From: Burhinus oedicnemus
Lineage: Eukaryota; Chordata; Aves; Charadriiformes; Burhinidae
Reading direction: 5' to 3'
Assembly: GCA_008921705.1 (NCBI GenBank)
Contig: VFFE01007128.1
Coordinates: 560,212-624,211 of the forward strand
DNA: 64,000 bases
A program made the translations under genes and the position numbers. Shown here piece by piece: positions 1 through 10,900 of the stretch (position 1 is its first letter; every line of letters begins with the position of its first letter). The notes beneath the pieces were generated by a model. The model was not told where the DNA came from. It searched no databases and worked only from the letters and a program-made list of their open reading frames with translations.

Positions 1-147
1 GCTCAAGTTGAAATGAAAAATAGAAAACAAACTACTCAAGTCAGAAAGTGCAACAGACCACAGATTTTTTTCAAAATCCTCCAAAAATGTTTTGCCAAAA
101 GTACTTGGTGCCAACAAATCTGTATTTTGGGGCGAAAACCAGAATGA

Positions 148-425
148 TCAAAAGCATTCCAGCCAGTTTATACTCTGAAAGAATAAAGGTACTTTTAAAA
201 ATATTACACTCAATAAGAACTTCTTGTGTTCATCATCAAGGTTACACCAGAAATGTTTAGGATCACATGAAAGATTAATATTTATCATGAATCCTATTTT
301 GATGAAAACATCTTCCCATATTCTCAAACTCTTTTTACAGTCCCATAGCACATGTCCTAACAATCTTTGGGGCACATTAGAGCACTAGTATTTACCGCTA
401 TTACAACAACAGTTTGTAGCTCTCT
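148..425 (-). mobile_element. Relic of an L1/Tx1-type LINE: C-terminal zinc-knuckle part of ORF2
   Basis: Read on the minus strand, this stretch encodes a degraded version of the domain that follows the reverse transcriptase in L1/Tx1-clade LINEs (zf-RVT type). It shows a cysteine cluster (CCC, about 403-411), an in-frame TAG at 385-387, then LLGHVLWDCKKS with the typical H-x2-W-x-C spacing. An aromatic and Leu/Ile-rich tail (IWEDVF, then NLSCDPKHF) runs to a TGA near 148. In living elements this domain helps bind the RNA template. The rest of the element to the right is not recognisable. This is not CR1, whose ORF2 ends differently, so it is either an ancient amniote LINE or a chance match. 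The call rests on motif pattern alone. Confidence 0.4.
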
Positions 426-1089
426 GTTTAGACTGCAGATACAATTTTGTTGATGCTGCATGATCTCCATTTTAAGACTACAGGTTTCTGGGTACTGGCA
501 CATACTTAATCATACGTTAAATCAGACCGTTGCATGCTCCCATCTGTGCCACAGAAGGCTCTAATCTTTGTTGGGTAGGTAACAGTTTTATCTGACAAAT
601 ATTTTTAGAACATAGCAGCTGAGCTACCATCTATTACCCTTTCTCAAGAAGGATTTGACCTTAGGACCTGCAGCAGGTACTATTTCCACAGATCCTGCTT
701 CAATTCTGAACGGTGTTACAGAACTAACTTTTCTAAGAGAAATTTACCTTCCATGTTTCCAAAATCACGGGAATGCTATTGGAAAATAGATCTGTGAATT
801 TTAAATCAGTGTATTTAAGCTGTTTTTAATTTTCTATTGCTGTATATTATACTACTATACGTTTTCATTTAGTTCAAAGCACAAGTGTATGCAATAATTT
901 TCAAGGAATCAAAAAGCAGATATTAAAGTCAAGTATACTACTGTTGGAGTGAGAGGAGTGGGAAGCAGGAAAACACCAGCCTTGATTTCTAGTGGGTTTT
1001 CATCACTGCAACATCAATGACCTTGATGACAGGGAAAAGCAGTACTGAGGTGTTACTACATACACAACAATCGCAGGTTAGACTTACTA
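426..1089. other. Non-coding, AT-rich
   Basis: I see no exon or recognisable repeat here. Upstream parts of the LINE relic at 148-425 would be expected in this stretch but cannot be read. Confidence 0.5.
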
Positions 1090-1190
1090 TGGGACTCAAG
1101 TTATAAGGAAAATCTGACATTTAATCTCTCTTCATCAGCTGTAAAACTGGCATAATAAGTATTTAATTTCTTAACTACCTCCTGCACGTT
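1090..1190 (+). repeat. MIR-like SINE relic
   Basis: The run 'ctcttcatcagctgtaaaac' followed by 'tggcataataagtatttaat' and 'aactacctcctgc' follows the MIR core and 3' part (cctcatctgtaaaatgggga, ataat, tacctc). The copy is strongly diverged, as expected for an old amniote repeat. A GTAAGT on the opposite strand at its left edge looks like a splice donor, but every frame of the implied exon has stops. Confidence 0.45.
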
Positions 1191-2179
1191 TTCAGTAATG
1201 TTAAAAAAATTAAAATGCTATGAGTTTTAACAAAGGAAAAGTATCTAATGCCTCTCTCCTTGATAGATAGCCCTACTGAGTTTCTGACCCTCACACTTCT
1301 GGCCCCTCATTCATTCTTTCAATCCCTCCAGATTACATTTCAGAACAACTTATATTTCAACTGGACATTATAAACTTTTTATTATTGTCATTCAGTGATA
1401 ATAATCTCTTGTATTGGAGTTCTACTGTTTGTATGGTGTTTTCTGAAATAATATATAACTGGTTTTCAAATGTAAACTGCCTATCTCCTGCTCTTCTTAG
1501 GCCAGAACTTGTAGTTCTTGGGCAGAACTCCCACTGGAAGACTTTGTATTTCCTATGTATATCTGTTGGCTGATACTAACTCCTGTGTTGGGAGTTAATA
1601 GTGCGCTGATTCTGCTAGGCCTAAACTCTTCTTCACTGAGCAATCTAAGGCTCTGCTGGTTATGACAACAGGTTTAGTTCTGTGATTTCCAGTACTTCCT
1701 AATTCCATCTCGGCCACAATTATATTGTGACCTGTTGCTTTTCTGGTTTTTTTGGCATACAGCCTTAGTAAGAGCAAGTTAGTGCAGATAATCAAGCCAG
1801 TGAAAATAGCAATAAAAATATGACTTAAACATTAGCCTCACTTTTCTTTTTTCTAAAGAAAAAAAAAGCTTCAGCCAGAGATGTGCAGTTAGATCAGTAT
1901 TAAATAATAACAACTAACCCATCTACTTCTTGTTCATGTACCACTTTTCCTTATTTTTGAGGAAGGGAGAACAGGGTATTATTTTTACATTGCATATAAA
2001 CATTCCCTGAACAAAGGTATAAGCTTGGGAATCACTTTTCATTCCTAATAAATTCAAAAGGCAGCACAGCAGCTGACTGACTAGCTCAACGAGCCTGTTT
2101 TCCAGAGATACAATTAAATGGCATTGAAAAATCACATCAGTACGAATTACTAGGTACTTTGGACTTTCGAGTTCTTGAG
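1191..2179. other. Non-coding, no recognisable feature
   Basis: AT-rich sequence without a convincing exon. The 123-codon minus-strand frame at 1923-2294 runs through the old repeat at its right end and has no usable splice context. Confidence 0.4.
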
Positions 2180-2255
2180 TTTGATCCAAAGCCTGTGGCA
2201 GCCTATGCAAAGACTGTCCTTGACTTCCGTAACGTTTACACTGGACTCCTCCTGA
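2180..2255. repeat. Old sauropsid interspersed repeat (family unassigned)
   Basis: 'Tttgatccaaagcctgtggc ... aaagactgtccttgacttcc ...' follows the widespread bird, turtle and crocodile repeat tail 'gatccaaagcccattgaagtc ... ttgacttcaatgggctttgg'. The match is by eye and diverged. Confidence 0.3.
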
Positions 2256-2372
2256 AGAGTATGAACAAGGATTCAGGAACCCAAATTTAAACATCTCTGC
2301 TTTTCAAAGTCTTGGACTATATCTTGCCCTTAATTCTTTTTTCTTTGCTTACAGAGCTGGTCTGAAAACCTT

Positions 2373-2610
2373 ATGGCATGTCTACACTATATAATGCAGA
2401 AATCCCTGCACCAGCTGGTGTGAGTACCCAGCATAGCACCATGCTGAGCCATTAGCTTGGGTCCTGGGAGTCGTATAGATATATTAGCATGGCATCACGC
2501 CCAGGCTAATGAGCTCAAGCTAGCTCTGCATTATACTGCTTTGATCCAGAGCTAGTTCCTTTGCAGGTCTGTATAGCTCCACACTGCAAAGAGTAAACTT
2601 GTCTCTACAC
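2373..2610. mobile_element. Degenerate palindromic DNA-transposon relic (hAT/MITE-like)
   Basis: The left part begins 'ggcatgtctacactat' and the right part contains 'cacactgcaaagagtaaact' and 'tgtctctacacc', resembling the 'TGTCTACACTGCAAAG' ends of common sauropsid hAT-derived elements. An exact 11-nt inverted repeat, TATAATGCAGA at 2390-2400 and TCTGCATTATA at 2525-2535, supports a palindromic structure. No transposase is present. Boundaries are approximate. Confidence 0.35.
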
Positions 2611-2890
2611 CGCTGAATGTTATCTGTTCCACATATCGCAATCCTGCTCCTGTGGACCCACTGCTGTTTGAATAACATTTCTTTGTCTGAATTCTAAACA
2701 CTCTAGTATGCAAAAATGTCTGTTCCTAAACTGAACCTTATTTATCTATCCACATATTGCAATCTACAAACAGAGCACCTGCATCTCACCACATTTCCTA
2801 TTCTATACTGAATACATCACATGTGTATATTGTACCTGAAATACAGAGTTTTGAATGAATCCCAGTAATCATCAGTTAGCTCTTGTCCTC

Positions 2891-3109
2891 TTAGTTTTGT
2901 GTGGAGGGGGAAGAATTCTGCATTTTAGTTTCATCATCCAGGTCAAAACGTTGGTTCTTAAAACAAAACCTGTATATTCTCTCTCTGTTGGCAGAAGCTC
3001 GTCTCTTGAATAGAAGGGAGCTGATCACGGAAACAAAAAATTCCACTGGCAAGACAGGCTGACTGACAGCCATTGCAATTAATGAGAAGATTTCAATTGT
3101 TATGTATTT
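2891..3109 (-). CDS. Candidate terminal coding exon of an unrecognised membrane protein
   Basis: On the minus strand, an acceptor (ACACAG at 3110-3115) opens a 72-codon frame to a TAA at 2891-2893. It starts KYITIEIFSLIAMAVSQPV, continues into a second hydrophobic run (VEFFVSVISSLLF), and then a basic stretch (KRRASANRER). The hydrophilic end carries FDLDDE. This is the pattern of a membrane protein ending in a cytoplasmic tail. The frame joins in phase 0 to the exon-like segment at 3230-3370 across an intron of about 120 nt. I see no AATAAA close downstream, the acceptor's pyrimidine tract is modest, and I recognise no family. Chance is a real alternative. Confidence 0.27.
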   Translation of the reverse strand, partial: KYITIEIFSLIAMAVSQPVLPVEFFVSVISSLLFKRRASANRERIYRFCFKNQRFDLDDETKMQNSSPSTQN

Positions 3110-3229
3110 CTGTGTCATTGGCAACAGTGATTATTAGGGGGACATGCACATATATGTACATAACTGTATTTGTTACTTAGCAGTAATACCATGTCATCAC
3201 CCTTAAGAGATTTCTTTCTTCCTGCTTAC

Positions 3230-3370
3230 CTTTTCCAAGCGATCAAACATATGTCTTTGATCTGCCTGAAAGGATAAGTATCTTACCAAGGTTTTGAGCA
3301 CATGAATAGCTAAGCAAAGCTCCTGACACAGCAGAAAGCATTTGCACACACCTAAGACAAAGTCTAAATG
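3230..3370 (-). CDS. Candidate internal coding exon, partner of the exon at 2891-3109
   Basis: On the minus strand, a good acceptor (pyrimidine-rich, ending CCATTTCAG, AG at 3371-3372) is followed by 47 open codons and a consensus-like donor, GAAAAG|GTAAGCAGG (GT at 3228-3229). The residues are hydrophobic at first (LDFVLGVCKCFLLCQELCLA), then amphipathic, ending ADQRHMFDRLEK. A second strong acceptor inside (TATCCTTTCAG) would give a 36-nt exon, 3230-3265, in the same frame. Both versions are multiples of three and end in phase 0, matching the next segment. No protein family is recognised, and nothing upstream can be joined with confidence. Confidence 0.27.
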
Positions 3371-3544
3371 CTGAAATGGAACAACCAGAATAGAAAACAC
3401 TGAATGGAGCAAACTTGTAATTACCAACAGGAGCAACATCCTTTCCTCACGAATCCTCAGGCATGCTTATATTAAGCCATAAAGGGTTAGACAATTCTGG
3501 AGGGATAGTCTTTCAGGGTTTTTTGTTTAATGCTTTGGAGCTAA

Positions 3545-4330
3545 ATCATGCTTTCCTTTCCCAGGGGTGCACAAGACAAAGAAGAGGCCAGATGGAGCCC
3601 TCTTCCCCTCCCTACCACACCTGGGCAGGGGCCAGCCTCAGCACAGTGCCCAGGGGAGTGCATGGAGCGCTGGCAGCCTGATCGGCAGCCCTGGGGAGTG
3701 CTCCCAGCCAGGCCACGGGGCTCTTGTCAGCTCTCACTTACCCACAGACAGGAACGGCGACAAAAGCAAATGTTCCCTTTATTGTATGGCCATGCATCAG
3801 GGCACCTCCACCCTCACTGCAACACTCAATACATTCAAGGGCCACAATTCATCTCCTTTGAAGCACTGACATCTCTCCACACTGCAGGCAGCTGTTATCT
3901 GGCTAGATACCCAGAGCCAGCCCAGCCTCCAAGCACAAACACGGAGCCATAGCAGAGCCCCAGGGGGTGTGCCAAAGGAGGACCATACGCCTGAGCTCCC
4001 GAAGCAGCAACGGCTGCTGCCTGCCATGCTACCCAGGGATGGGGTTGCAGGTTCCCAGCAGGACCTGCAGAAGGTGTAGCCAGTGGCTGGAAGGACTTCA
4101 GAGGCATACCCTGTGAGTGACGGACAGCACTTGCAAGGGAAACACATAAGACAAGCTTCCAGGGCAGCAGAACATCTCCCTGGAGCCCTAATAAACAAAG
4201 CAATTTAAGCCAAGAGGGCTTTATTCTGATCCACGACGCAGCTGCACAAGCGGCAGCACACTGCAAGGCTGACAGAAGAAACAGAGACTCAGCACAATAC
4301 AGCAGTGGCGCAACACCCCATTTCCCCATG
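3545..4330. other. GC-rich block with two antisense AATAAA signals
   Basis: Much richer in G+C than its surroundings, with open frames of 100-144 codons on both strands that follow from the low stop frequency. On the minus strand there are two AATAAAG motifs (about 3777 and 4221), the second followed by a T-rich stretch. A strong donor, CTGTGG|GTAAGT, reads on the same strand at about 3734-3743. The block could be an old LTR-type insertion or 3' exons of an unknown transcript. No terminal repeats or retroviral proteins are visible. Confidence 0.3.
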
Positions 4331-4334
4331 ACAA

Positions 4335-6508
4335 CTTGACTCCAGTGTCAAAGGTGCACTATAAAGTTCACTGGCTCCCAGAGTTAGCCCTGCACTCATA
4401 ATCACGATGGAGCACGTGTGAGGGAACATACATGGAAGGGGACAACACAGCTAACAGGTTCAAATCATATTAATGATCACCCTGAAGCACAGCAACAAGG
4501 ACCGCCCTTGGCAGGAGTGCACAAAACATCACGCTATCCAGAGCAGACTGGAACAGCAGTCATTATAGCTACATCACACGCCACTTAAAGGAGATACATA
4601 TGCTCCCCACACACAGTCAGCCAGACTTACTGCATATTGCAGTGAGATCTGGGAACTCACGAGGCCCTTTAGGACCACTAGAAGCAATGTAGTCCAAGTA
4701 TAAATGTGATCAGCACTCAGCGTGAGAAAGCTTTCTTACACCAATCAGCTGCAACTTGACTGTGCAGTAAGAAGAAACAAAAACATGGAGAAAAATAAAA
4801 AGCTAGAAAGGGCTGTGATATTTTAAGTCATTGATTATATTTTCTCATTTTGTTTTGTTTTCATGGCACATAATGGACAGACAACTTTCAGTCAAAAAGA
4901 GAATCTCAGAGTCAGTGCTGACTGTAAGAGAATAAAGACACCTTGTCACTCTGCCCTCATTTTAGCACTGATTTCACTAACCACGTTATTCTCAGCACAG
5001 TAAAGTGCTGAGGCCAAGTTACTTGGTGCAACTAGTCTCTTCTGTTGCAGAAGAGGTTACAGCTACTCTCCATATTGTCTCCCTTTCTCGGGGGAGTACT
5101 CTAGGAGTACTATATTTTACATCTAAAGCAGAGCAGGGCTAACAATTTTCTTTGTGTGAAACAATACTGTAACAGCCACTGCACTGTGCACCAGCAAGCA
5201 CCAGTACCTCACGTCGCAGCTATAAAATTCCAGCCTGCTCCTCCCGAGCTGCAGCACTGGCAGAGTCTGGAGGGCAGCCACCCCAGGGCTTGAATAAAGA
5301 CCCTGGTCTACTTTGCCTTCTTATTTCTCTAGAGAGGACAGGGATGTTCCACAGGCTCTTTCAAGGACAGCTAAGCCAAATGGACAAAACACATCACAGA
5401 AGAACCTGGAAGGGAGCCATAGATCTCCAGCTTGACATGAGCTGGAAAGAATTTCCAAGTCTGGATGGCAAATTGCTCAGTGCGCTTCATTTGCGCTTAA
5501 AGATTTTCTTCACACTGCCACAGCATGAATTTCACCTATATGGAGCTCATTACAGGTTTTGCATGGGCATACTTAAGCCTCCCTTTCCTTTCTGTTTCCT
5601 AATACCTACTCACCTTTACCAGAAGTTTAGCATCTGTGTAGCCTTTATATTCTGCAATAGACATTAAGGACAGGAGCCAAGTACATCGCATGGCACCTCT
5701 CAGGTGTGTTACCGATACAACAACCACGCTGATTGCATTTGCACACTTGACTCCAACAATGAGGCTGCAGACCTGCTAAAGGCAAGCAAATCCCACTGCT
5801 GTCAGCCAGAGCCTCTGGTGCTCTGCACCTTTATCTGGATCTGTGCTCACTGAAAGGGGCCTGACAGAGTCAGCCAACTCATCAGCATTTCTGAAGGCTG
5901 CCCCTGGCCACTGGCTAGCCCAGTCCCCCTGAAAGGAGCTGCTGATGTGCAGTTGACAGAGGAGGAACCAATCTCAGAAACACAGCATGTTGTGGTGCAG
6001 ACCTCTGCCCACTCTACCAAATCAAATGCCACCTTCACATGCACAAACCAAGAGCACGTTTGACTGTTAAGGGGTATCTGGGGAAGGAGACTAACATACA
6101 AAGAGGACAAAATTCTGCCTACCCAGAGTTCACTGGGAAGGGCTTTGTCTGTTGCTGTGATTATTTGTTAAAATTCTAAATAAATCTGCTTTCTTGGTGT
6201 TGGTGGCATCATCACCCCTATTTCCTGTCCCCCTTCCCAAAGACCCTTAACAGCAAAGGTATTTCACAGGCAAACATTTCTTTTTTAAAAGGCAGAGTCC
6301 ATCTTATTTTAGAACACAGCATCTATGCCAAGACTTCACACTGTGCTGAATGCATTACAACATCTACCAAAAGTGCAAAATACATTTTAAAAATGGTCAG
6401 GCAATACACTGAATAGTTGTGGTTTCTGAACACTTGCCAGTTTTAGTTAGAGGGTTGGTTTTTTCCCCGTGTAACTTACGGGCACATTGAAAAAGATATG
6501 TGTTAAGT
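4335..6508. other. Non-coding, no recognisable feature
   Basis: No exon or repeat is supported. A possible 47-nt minus-strand exon at about 4629-4675 (donor GCA|GTAAGT) has one open frame but no partner. Confidence 0.4.
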
Positions 6509-6802
6509 TGTCGTGGTTTGGGCAGGACATAAGTGTTCTTACAATCTACTATATCAAAGCAAGTAGATTTGCAAATGCTTTTATTCACTGAAGCACACCA
6601 CATCCAGAACTACCCCTATATTTCCCATACTCGTAATGTGTTGTTATTCCTTTTCAACATGAAATACCATATAAAGAAGTTATCCTTGACAGTTCCAAAC
6701 ACCAAAGACTAGAATAAAAGAATCTGGTTATTTGGGGGAATAGGATGCTGTGACAAGCAGGATAAAAGATACTAAATTTTTATTAATTTTAAAACCAGGA
6801 TA
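6509..6802 (-). mobile_element. Small solo LTR, minus orientation (candidate)
   Basis: The left end, TGTCGTGGTTTG, is identical to the left end of the LTR at 12606-13317. The right end, AAAACCAGGATA, matches that LTR's right end CAAACCAGGACA at 10 of 12 positions. On the minus strand the interval holds AATAAA (6580-6585) about 70 nt before the LTR 3' end and a weak TATA-like TTTATATGG, the usual LTR order. AAGT precedes the left end (6505-6508) and AAGT also lies at 6802-6805, overlapping the last base, so the target-site duplication is ambiguous. There are no internal retroviral genes. Confidence 0.42.
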
Positions 6803-6900
6803 AGTTAGCCCCCCAAAAAAGAGTAGGAATCACAATGAGCAAGACCTAGTTTGGGCTGGGTCAGAATAGCATGAGTGGCTTGGTTGTTAGAATTACCTGC

Positions 6901-6960
6901 AAGTACTGGTCCGTAGACAGTACTGCAAGCACTGGTTCGTAGACAGTACTGCAAGCACCA
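6901..6960. repeat. Tandem repeat, 26-nt unit, about 2.3 copies
   Basis: Two copies of a 26-nt unit (6901-6926 and 6927-6952) differ at two positions and share CGTAGACAGTACTGC. A partial third copy (AAGCACC) follows. Confidence 0.9.
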
Positions 6961-9900
6961 GCCAGACAGAGGATTCAGGAATCAGATCCAGATCTCATAA
7001 GAAATCCAAAGCTTAGTGTAATCCTGATCTGAGTTTGAAAACAAGTTGGGATTATTTTTTTCCCATTACGTTTTAGTTATGGGCACTTCTGGTGAAAAAG
7101 AGCAGAGAGAAAAGCCAGAAAACCAGCAGGCGGCCTTTGTGAAAGAAACTGAAACAGGATCAGGGTTCTCCCTAAGGAGAGAAAAATAGCTGCAGATGAG
7201 TCGAGTGCAAGAGAAATCTAGACGAAAGCAGAAGGCAGCTTAAAAAAATTTTAAAAGCCCAGCAGCAAGTACTACTGGAACCTTGATTTCATTAAGTAGA
7301 TCAAAGATGACAGATCAGAGGATGTGAAACCAGAGCTGGTTGGTCATTTTCTGACAAAGTTATTTTTCAAAAGAAAAATGTCAATTAGCTAAAACCAAAG
7401 TTTTTGGCAGGAATATACACACTAACTTTGTCTGGAATATTTTCTTGGGTACAAGATGGAATTTCTGATCAGAGAAATCACACCCCCAGAGCAGCCAACA
7501 AGCCCATCACTAGCCCAGGGCCCTGGAATAGCTTTCAAATCCCTATGCCAAAGGTGAGGAAATCCCCAAGCTAACAGTGACCCTTGATGGTGACTCTACC
7601 TGACTTCACATGGCAGCCTGTGGATGCACCAGCCCAGAAGAGCTTCATTCCGGTGAACCTGCACCCAAACTAATAAACCCTACTGCTCTTCTGATGTACC
7701 TGGATCATTTTCATAAAACCAACTCATACCAATCCCGTCTAGTGTCTCTGCACCTACCTTCCAGCAGGAACTACTTGGAGTGTGTCTGGACTCCAAATTA
7801 CACCCGAGCTACTGGCATTCTCATGGGTGGGACATGCGTCTGGAAAAATCCATACATCTTGATATCACTAACTGTTGTGTTTAAATTTTGTCACTTCATT
7901 TTGTGAACATTATTAAAATGCAAATTATATTCATATAGTCTCTTATCCACACAAAATTTACTAAAATTCCTATAAACAAAAGTTATGAAGCTGAGAAACA
8001 TTTTCTCATGAGCAAAACAAGAAAACCAAGATGAGATTTTACTTCATTTCCTCATTCAACATTTTGTTCAAAGCTATACATTCATGTGAAAGCTTTGCAA
8101 ATATTGATTTTACTCAAACTGTGTTCTCCAATGGAAAGATGTTCCATCTGAGCTCTACAAGTTAGAATCCAGTCTGTGGTCATACCACAGATATATTTTT
8201 ATCTTCTCTGCATATTTTTATTTTCTATGTGTTTTCAGTTTCTATTTTATCTTTCCTTCCAATTGTCCGGAGAGCTAAACTAAAAAACCTCATGAAGTTC
8301 CCCTAAACAGCAGACAGATACACTTCATAGCAAAGATGAGATTGCATGTTAGTTCAGTACCAAAAATGGCTCCCAGGTGCATGCAAACACATCAGGAAAG
8401 ACTCAGTATAGGTATAGAGAACAAACACCTGCAGATTTTTACCCTTTCTTACTCAAAAATGCTGGGCTCCCATGGTTTTTCAACAGGTAAAACTCCTGAG
8501 GACTCATACGTCCTGAGCTGATCCCAGGTCTTGGAACAATGACTGCATTAGCCACTTTCTTATTGATTGAAACTAGTACAGCTACTAATTTTGATAGCAG
8601 TATTACCCACTCCTGCAACTTAGCATTAGTCAGCTGTTAAATTATGCCTCATGATAAAATAAGGTTTAGATCTGCTTCTTGAACAAATATGATCAAACTT
8701 ACAAAAAGTGAAAGCAGATGGGAAGTTCTATTGCAAAATTGCTGCAGAAACAAAAAAGGAAAAAAAATCAATGGTGTAATTTTGATTAAAATAAAATTCA
8801 GATGGAATGAGATAATGTGCAAATCATTTGGTGAAAAATACATCTCCAAATATGATTTAAAAGACATTTCAGTGCCATGGTTACACATTTAATTTCGAAA
8901 ACCATGAAATGTTCCAGTATTGTAGTAGCTTTGATTGGCTGTGATTCTGCCAGCAAAACTACTACAGTATTGTTATAATGATAAATTTTGCTGCTATTAT
9001 ATAAGAATGACTCTTTCAGATATTTATAGAGTTTTTATTTATTTATTTTAAGAGGTTATCATGAGAGGCTGGATTGAAAACAAAGAAAAAAGAAAATTGG
9101 GGCCAATCAATATAATGCTCCCAATTAGCCTGTTTTTCATATTTTAAATTGTTTCAGGGCTTCAGAAAAACACAGAAGGAATCTACAGTTTTTACTGGGT
9201 TTTTTAAGATATGTGTTTGCACCTCTCTGTTAGGACTATTCACTGATTCCTTCCTTCCTTCCTTTCTGCCTCCTCTTTCCTGTTCCCACTTTTCAGCCAC
9301 CTGATAGTTTGGAGATGAAAATATATTTTCCTGTTATCTTCCTTTTTCTTTTTTTCCATTACTATTCAGACAACAATTGCCCAGAAACAAACTATAAATA
9401 CATTAATATTTAGCTAGCTAGCTAGCCATCCATGTATATAGATAAATATTACATAATTGTGTGTATCTGAGTCAAAATTAATGACAAAGTTCAGGAAATA
9501 TCAAACAATCCCATCATAATAAGCTTCAGAAAGAATATGCAATAAATGTAATACTATATATGAAGTGCAATAAAAATTTAGTGCAGAGACTTGGTTTCAT
9601 TTAAATTTCACAAGTGTTGTGGGAAATACCTTCCATTACCACTCCTGAAACCTAAGAGCAAAACCACCGCTGTGTGCTAGGAAGTTCAAGTGTAAATTTG
9701 TAAAATAAATCTTCTTTAGTCCTTTGGGGGTAAACTAGATTAGTAGCCAAAACCAGCAGAAGTAAAAATACAGCTACAAGTACGTTTAGCAACAAATAAA
9801 GGCAACAAACAGGAAGGTGTATAGTTGCAAGCAATAATCTAGTAAGATTAGATAGTCTTTTCTTTTAGAATATGATCAAAAAAGTTCAGAATTAGAATCC

Positions 9901-10200
9901 ATTAGTGAAGAAGTTAATGGATTTGTGACAAGCCCAGAGAACAGGCTTCATTGTGTTAAGCTCTCTATCAATCTGCTTTTGTTGGCATTTTCTGTTCACC
10001 AAGAATGTGACTACCTTTAATACCAAAAGGGAGGCTCTGTAGCTGGCCCAGTGCAGCCATAAAGTAGTGGCAGAAGTCAGGCTTTAATCCAGTGACTATT
10101 AGTGCTCTTCCTGAAGAGGCCAGGAAAAGATAAAGGGAGAATATCCTCACGGCTACTGTATTCTCCATATTGCCAAGGCATAGCTGAGCATAAGGGATGA
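6961..10200. other. Non-coding, with minor microsatellites
   Basis: AT-rich and without credible exons. It contains a short (TTCC)n tract at 9247-9265 and (TAGC)4 at 9411-9426. Nothing else is recognisable. Confidence 0.5.
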
Positions 10201-10900
10201 AGGGATTGAGAGCAGCCCTGCCGAGAAGGACTTAGGGGTACTGGTGGATGAAAAGCTGGACATGAGCTGACAGTGTGCGCTCACAGCCCAGAAAGCCAAC
10301 CATATCCTGGGCTGCATCAAAAGAAACATGGCCAGCAGGTCAAGGGAGGTAATTCTTTCCCTCTACTCCACCTTGGTGAGACCCCACCGTCAGTACTGTG
10401 TCCAGATCTGGGGTCCTCAGCACAGAAAAGACATGGACCTGTTGGAGCAGGTCCAGAGGAGGGCCACAAAAATGATCAGAGGGCTGGAACACCTCTCCTA
10501 TGAGGACAGGCTGAGAGAGTTGGGGTTGTTCAGCCTGGAGAAGAGAAGGCTCTGGGAGACCTTATAGCGGCCTTTCAGTACTTAAAGGGGGCCTACAGGA
10601 AAGATGGGGACAAACTTTTTAGCAGCGCCTGGTGTGATAGGACAAGGGGTAATGGTTTTAAACTAAAACAGGGAAGATTTAGACTAGATTTAAGGAAGAA
10701 ATTTTTTACAATAAGGGTGGTGAAACACTGGAACTTGTTGCCCAGAGAGGTGGTCTACCCATCTCTGGAAACATTCAAGGTCAGGTTGGACGGGGCTCTG
10801 AGCAACCTGATCTAGTTGAAGATGTCCCTGCTCATTGCAGGGAGATTGGACTAGATGAGCTTTAAAGGTCCCTTCCAACCCAAACTATTCTATGATTCTA
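10201..10900 (+). mobile_element. CR1 LINE, 5'-truncated 3' end
   Basis: This is the most securely identified element. It carries the CR1 landmarks in order: 'gattgagagcagccctgccg', 'agaaggacttaggggtactg', 'gggctgcatcaaaagaaaca', 'gaccccaccgtcagtactg', 'gataggacaaggggtaatgg', 'cagagaggtggtctaccca', 'aaggtcccttccaaccc', and the terminal TATGATTCTA. It covers the end of ORF2 and the full 3' UTR. The 5' truncation is typical of CR1 retrotransposition. It is among the younger repeats here, because the sequence is close to the family consensus as I know it. It marks the genome as avian. Confidence 0.95.
10268..10625 (+). pseudogene. CR1 ORF2, C-terminal end (broken)
   Basis: This is the tail of the CR1 reverse-transcriptase polyprotein. 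Recognisable pieces are [57 protein letters not shown] and [10 protein letters not shown]. The frame is broken by a TGA just upstream (codon at about 10267-10269, where CR1 normally has a sense codon). A one-base loss near 10555 shifts RRLRGDL to RRLWETL and a stop. After the shift, the +1 frame resumes with [15 protein letters not shown]. The element is therefore dead, and no catalytic domain is present because of the 5' truncation. Confidence 0.9.
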
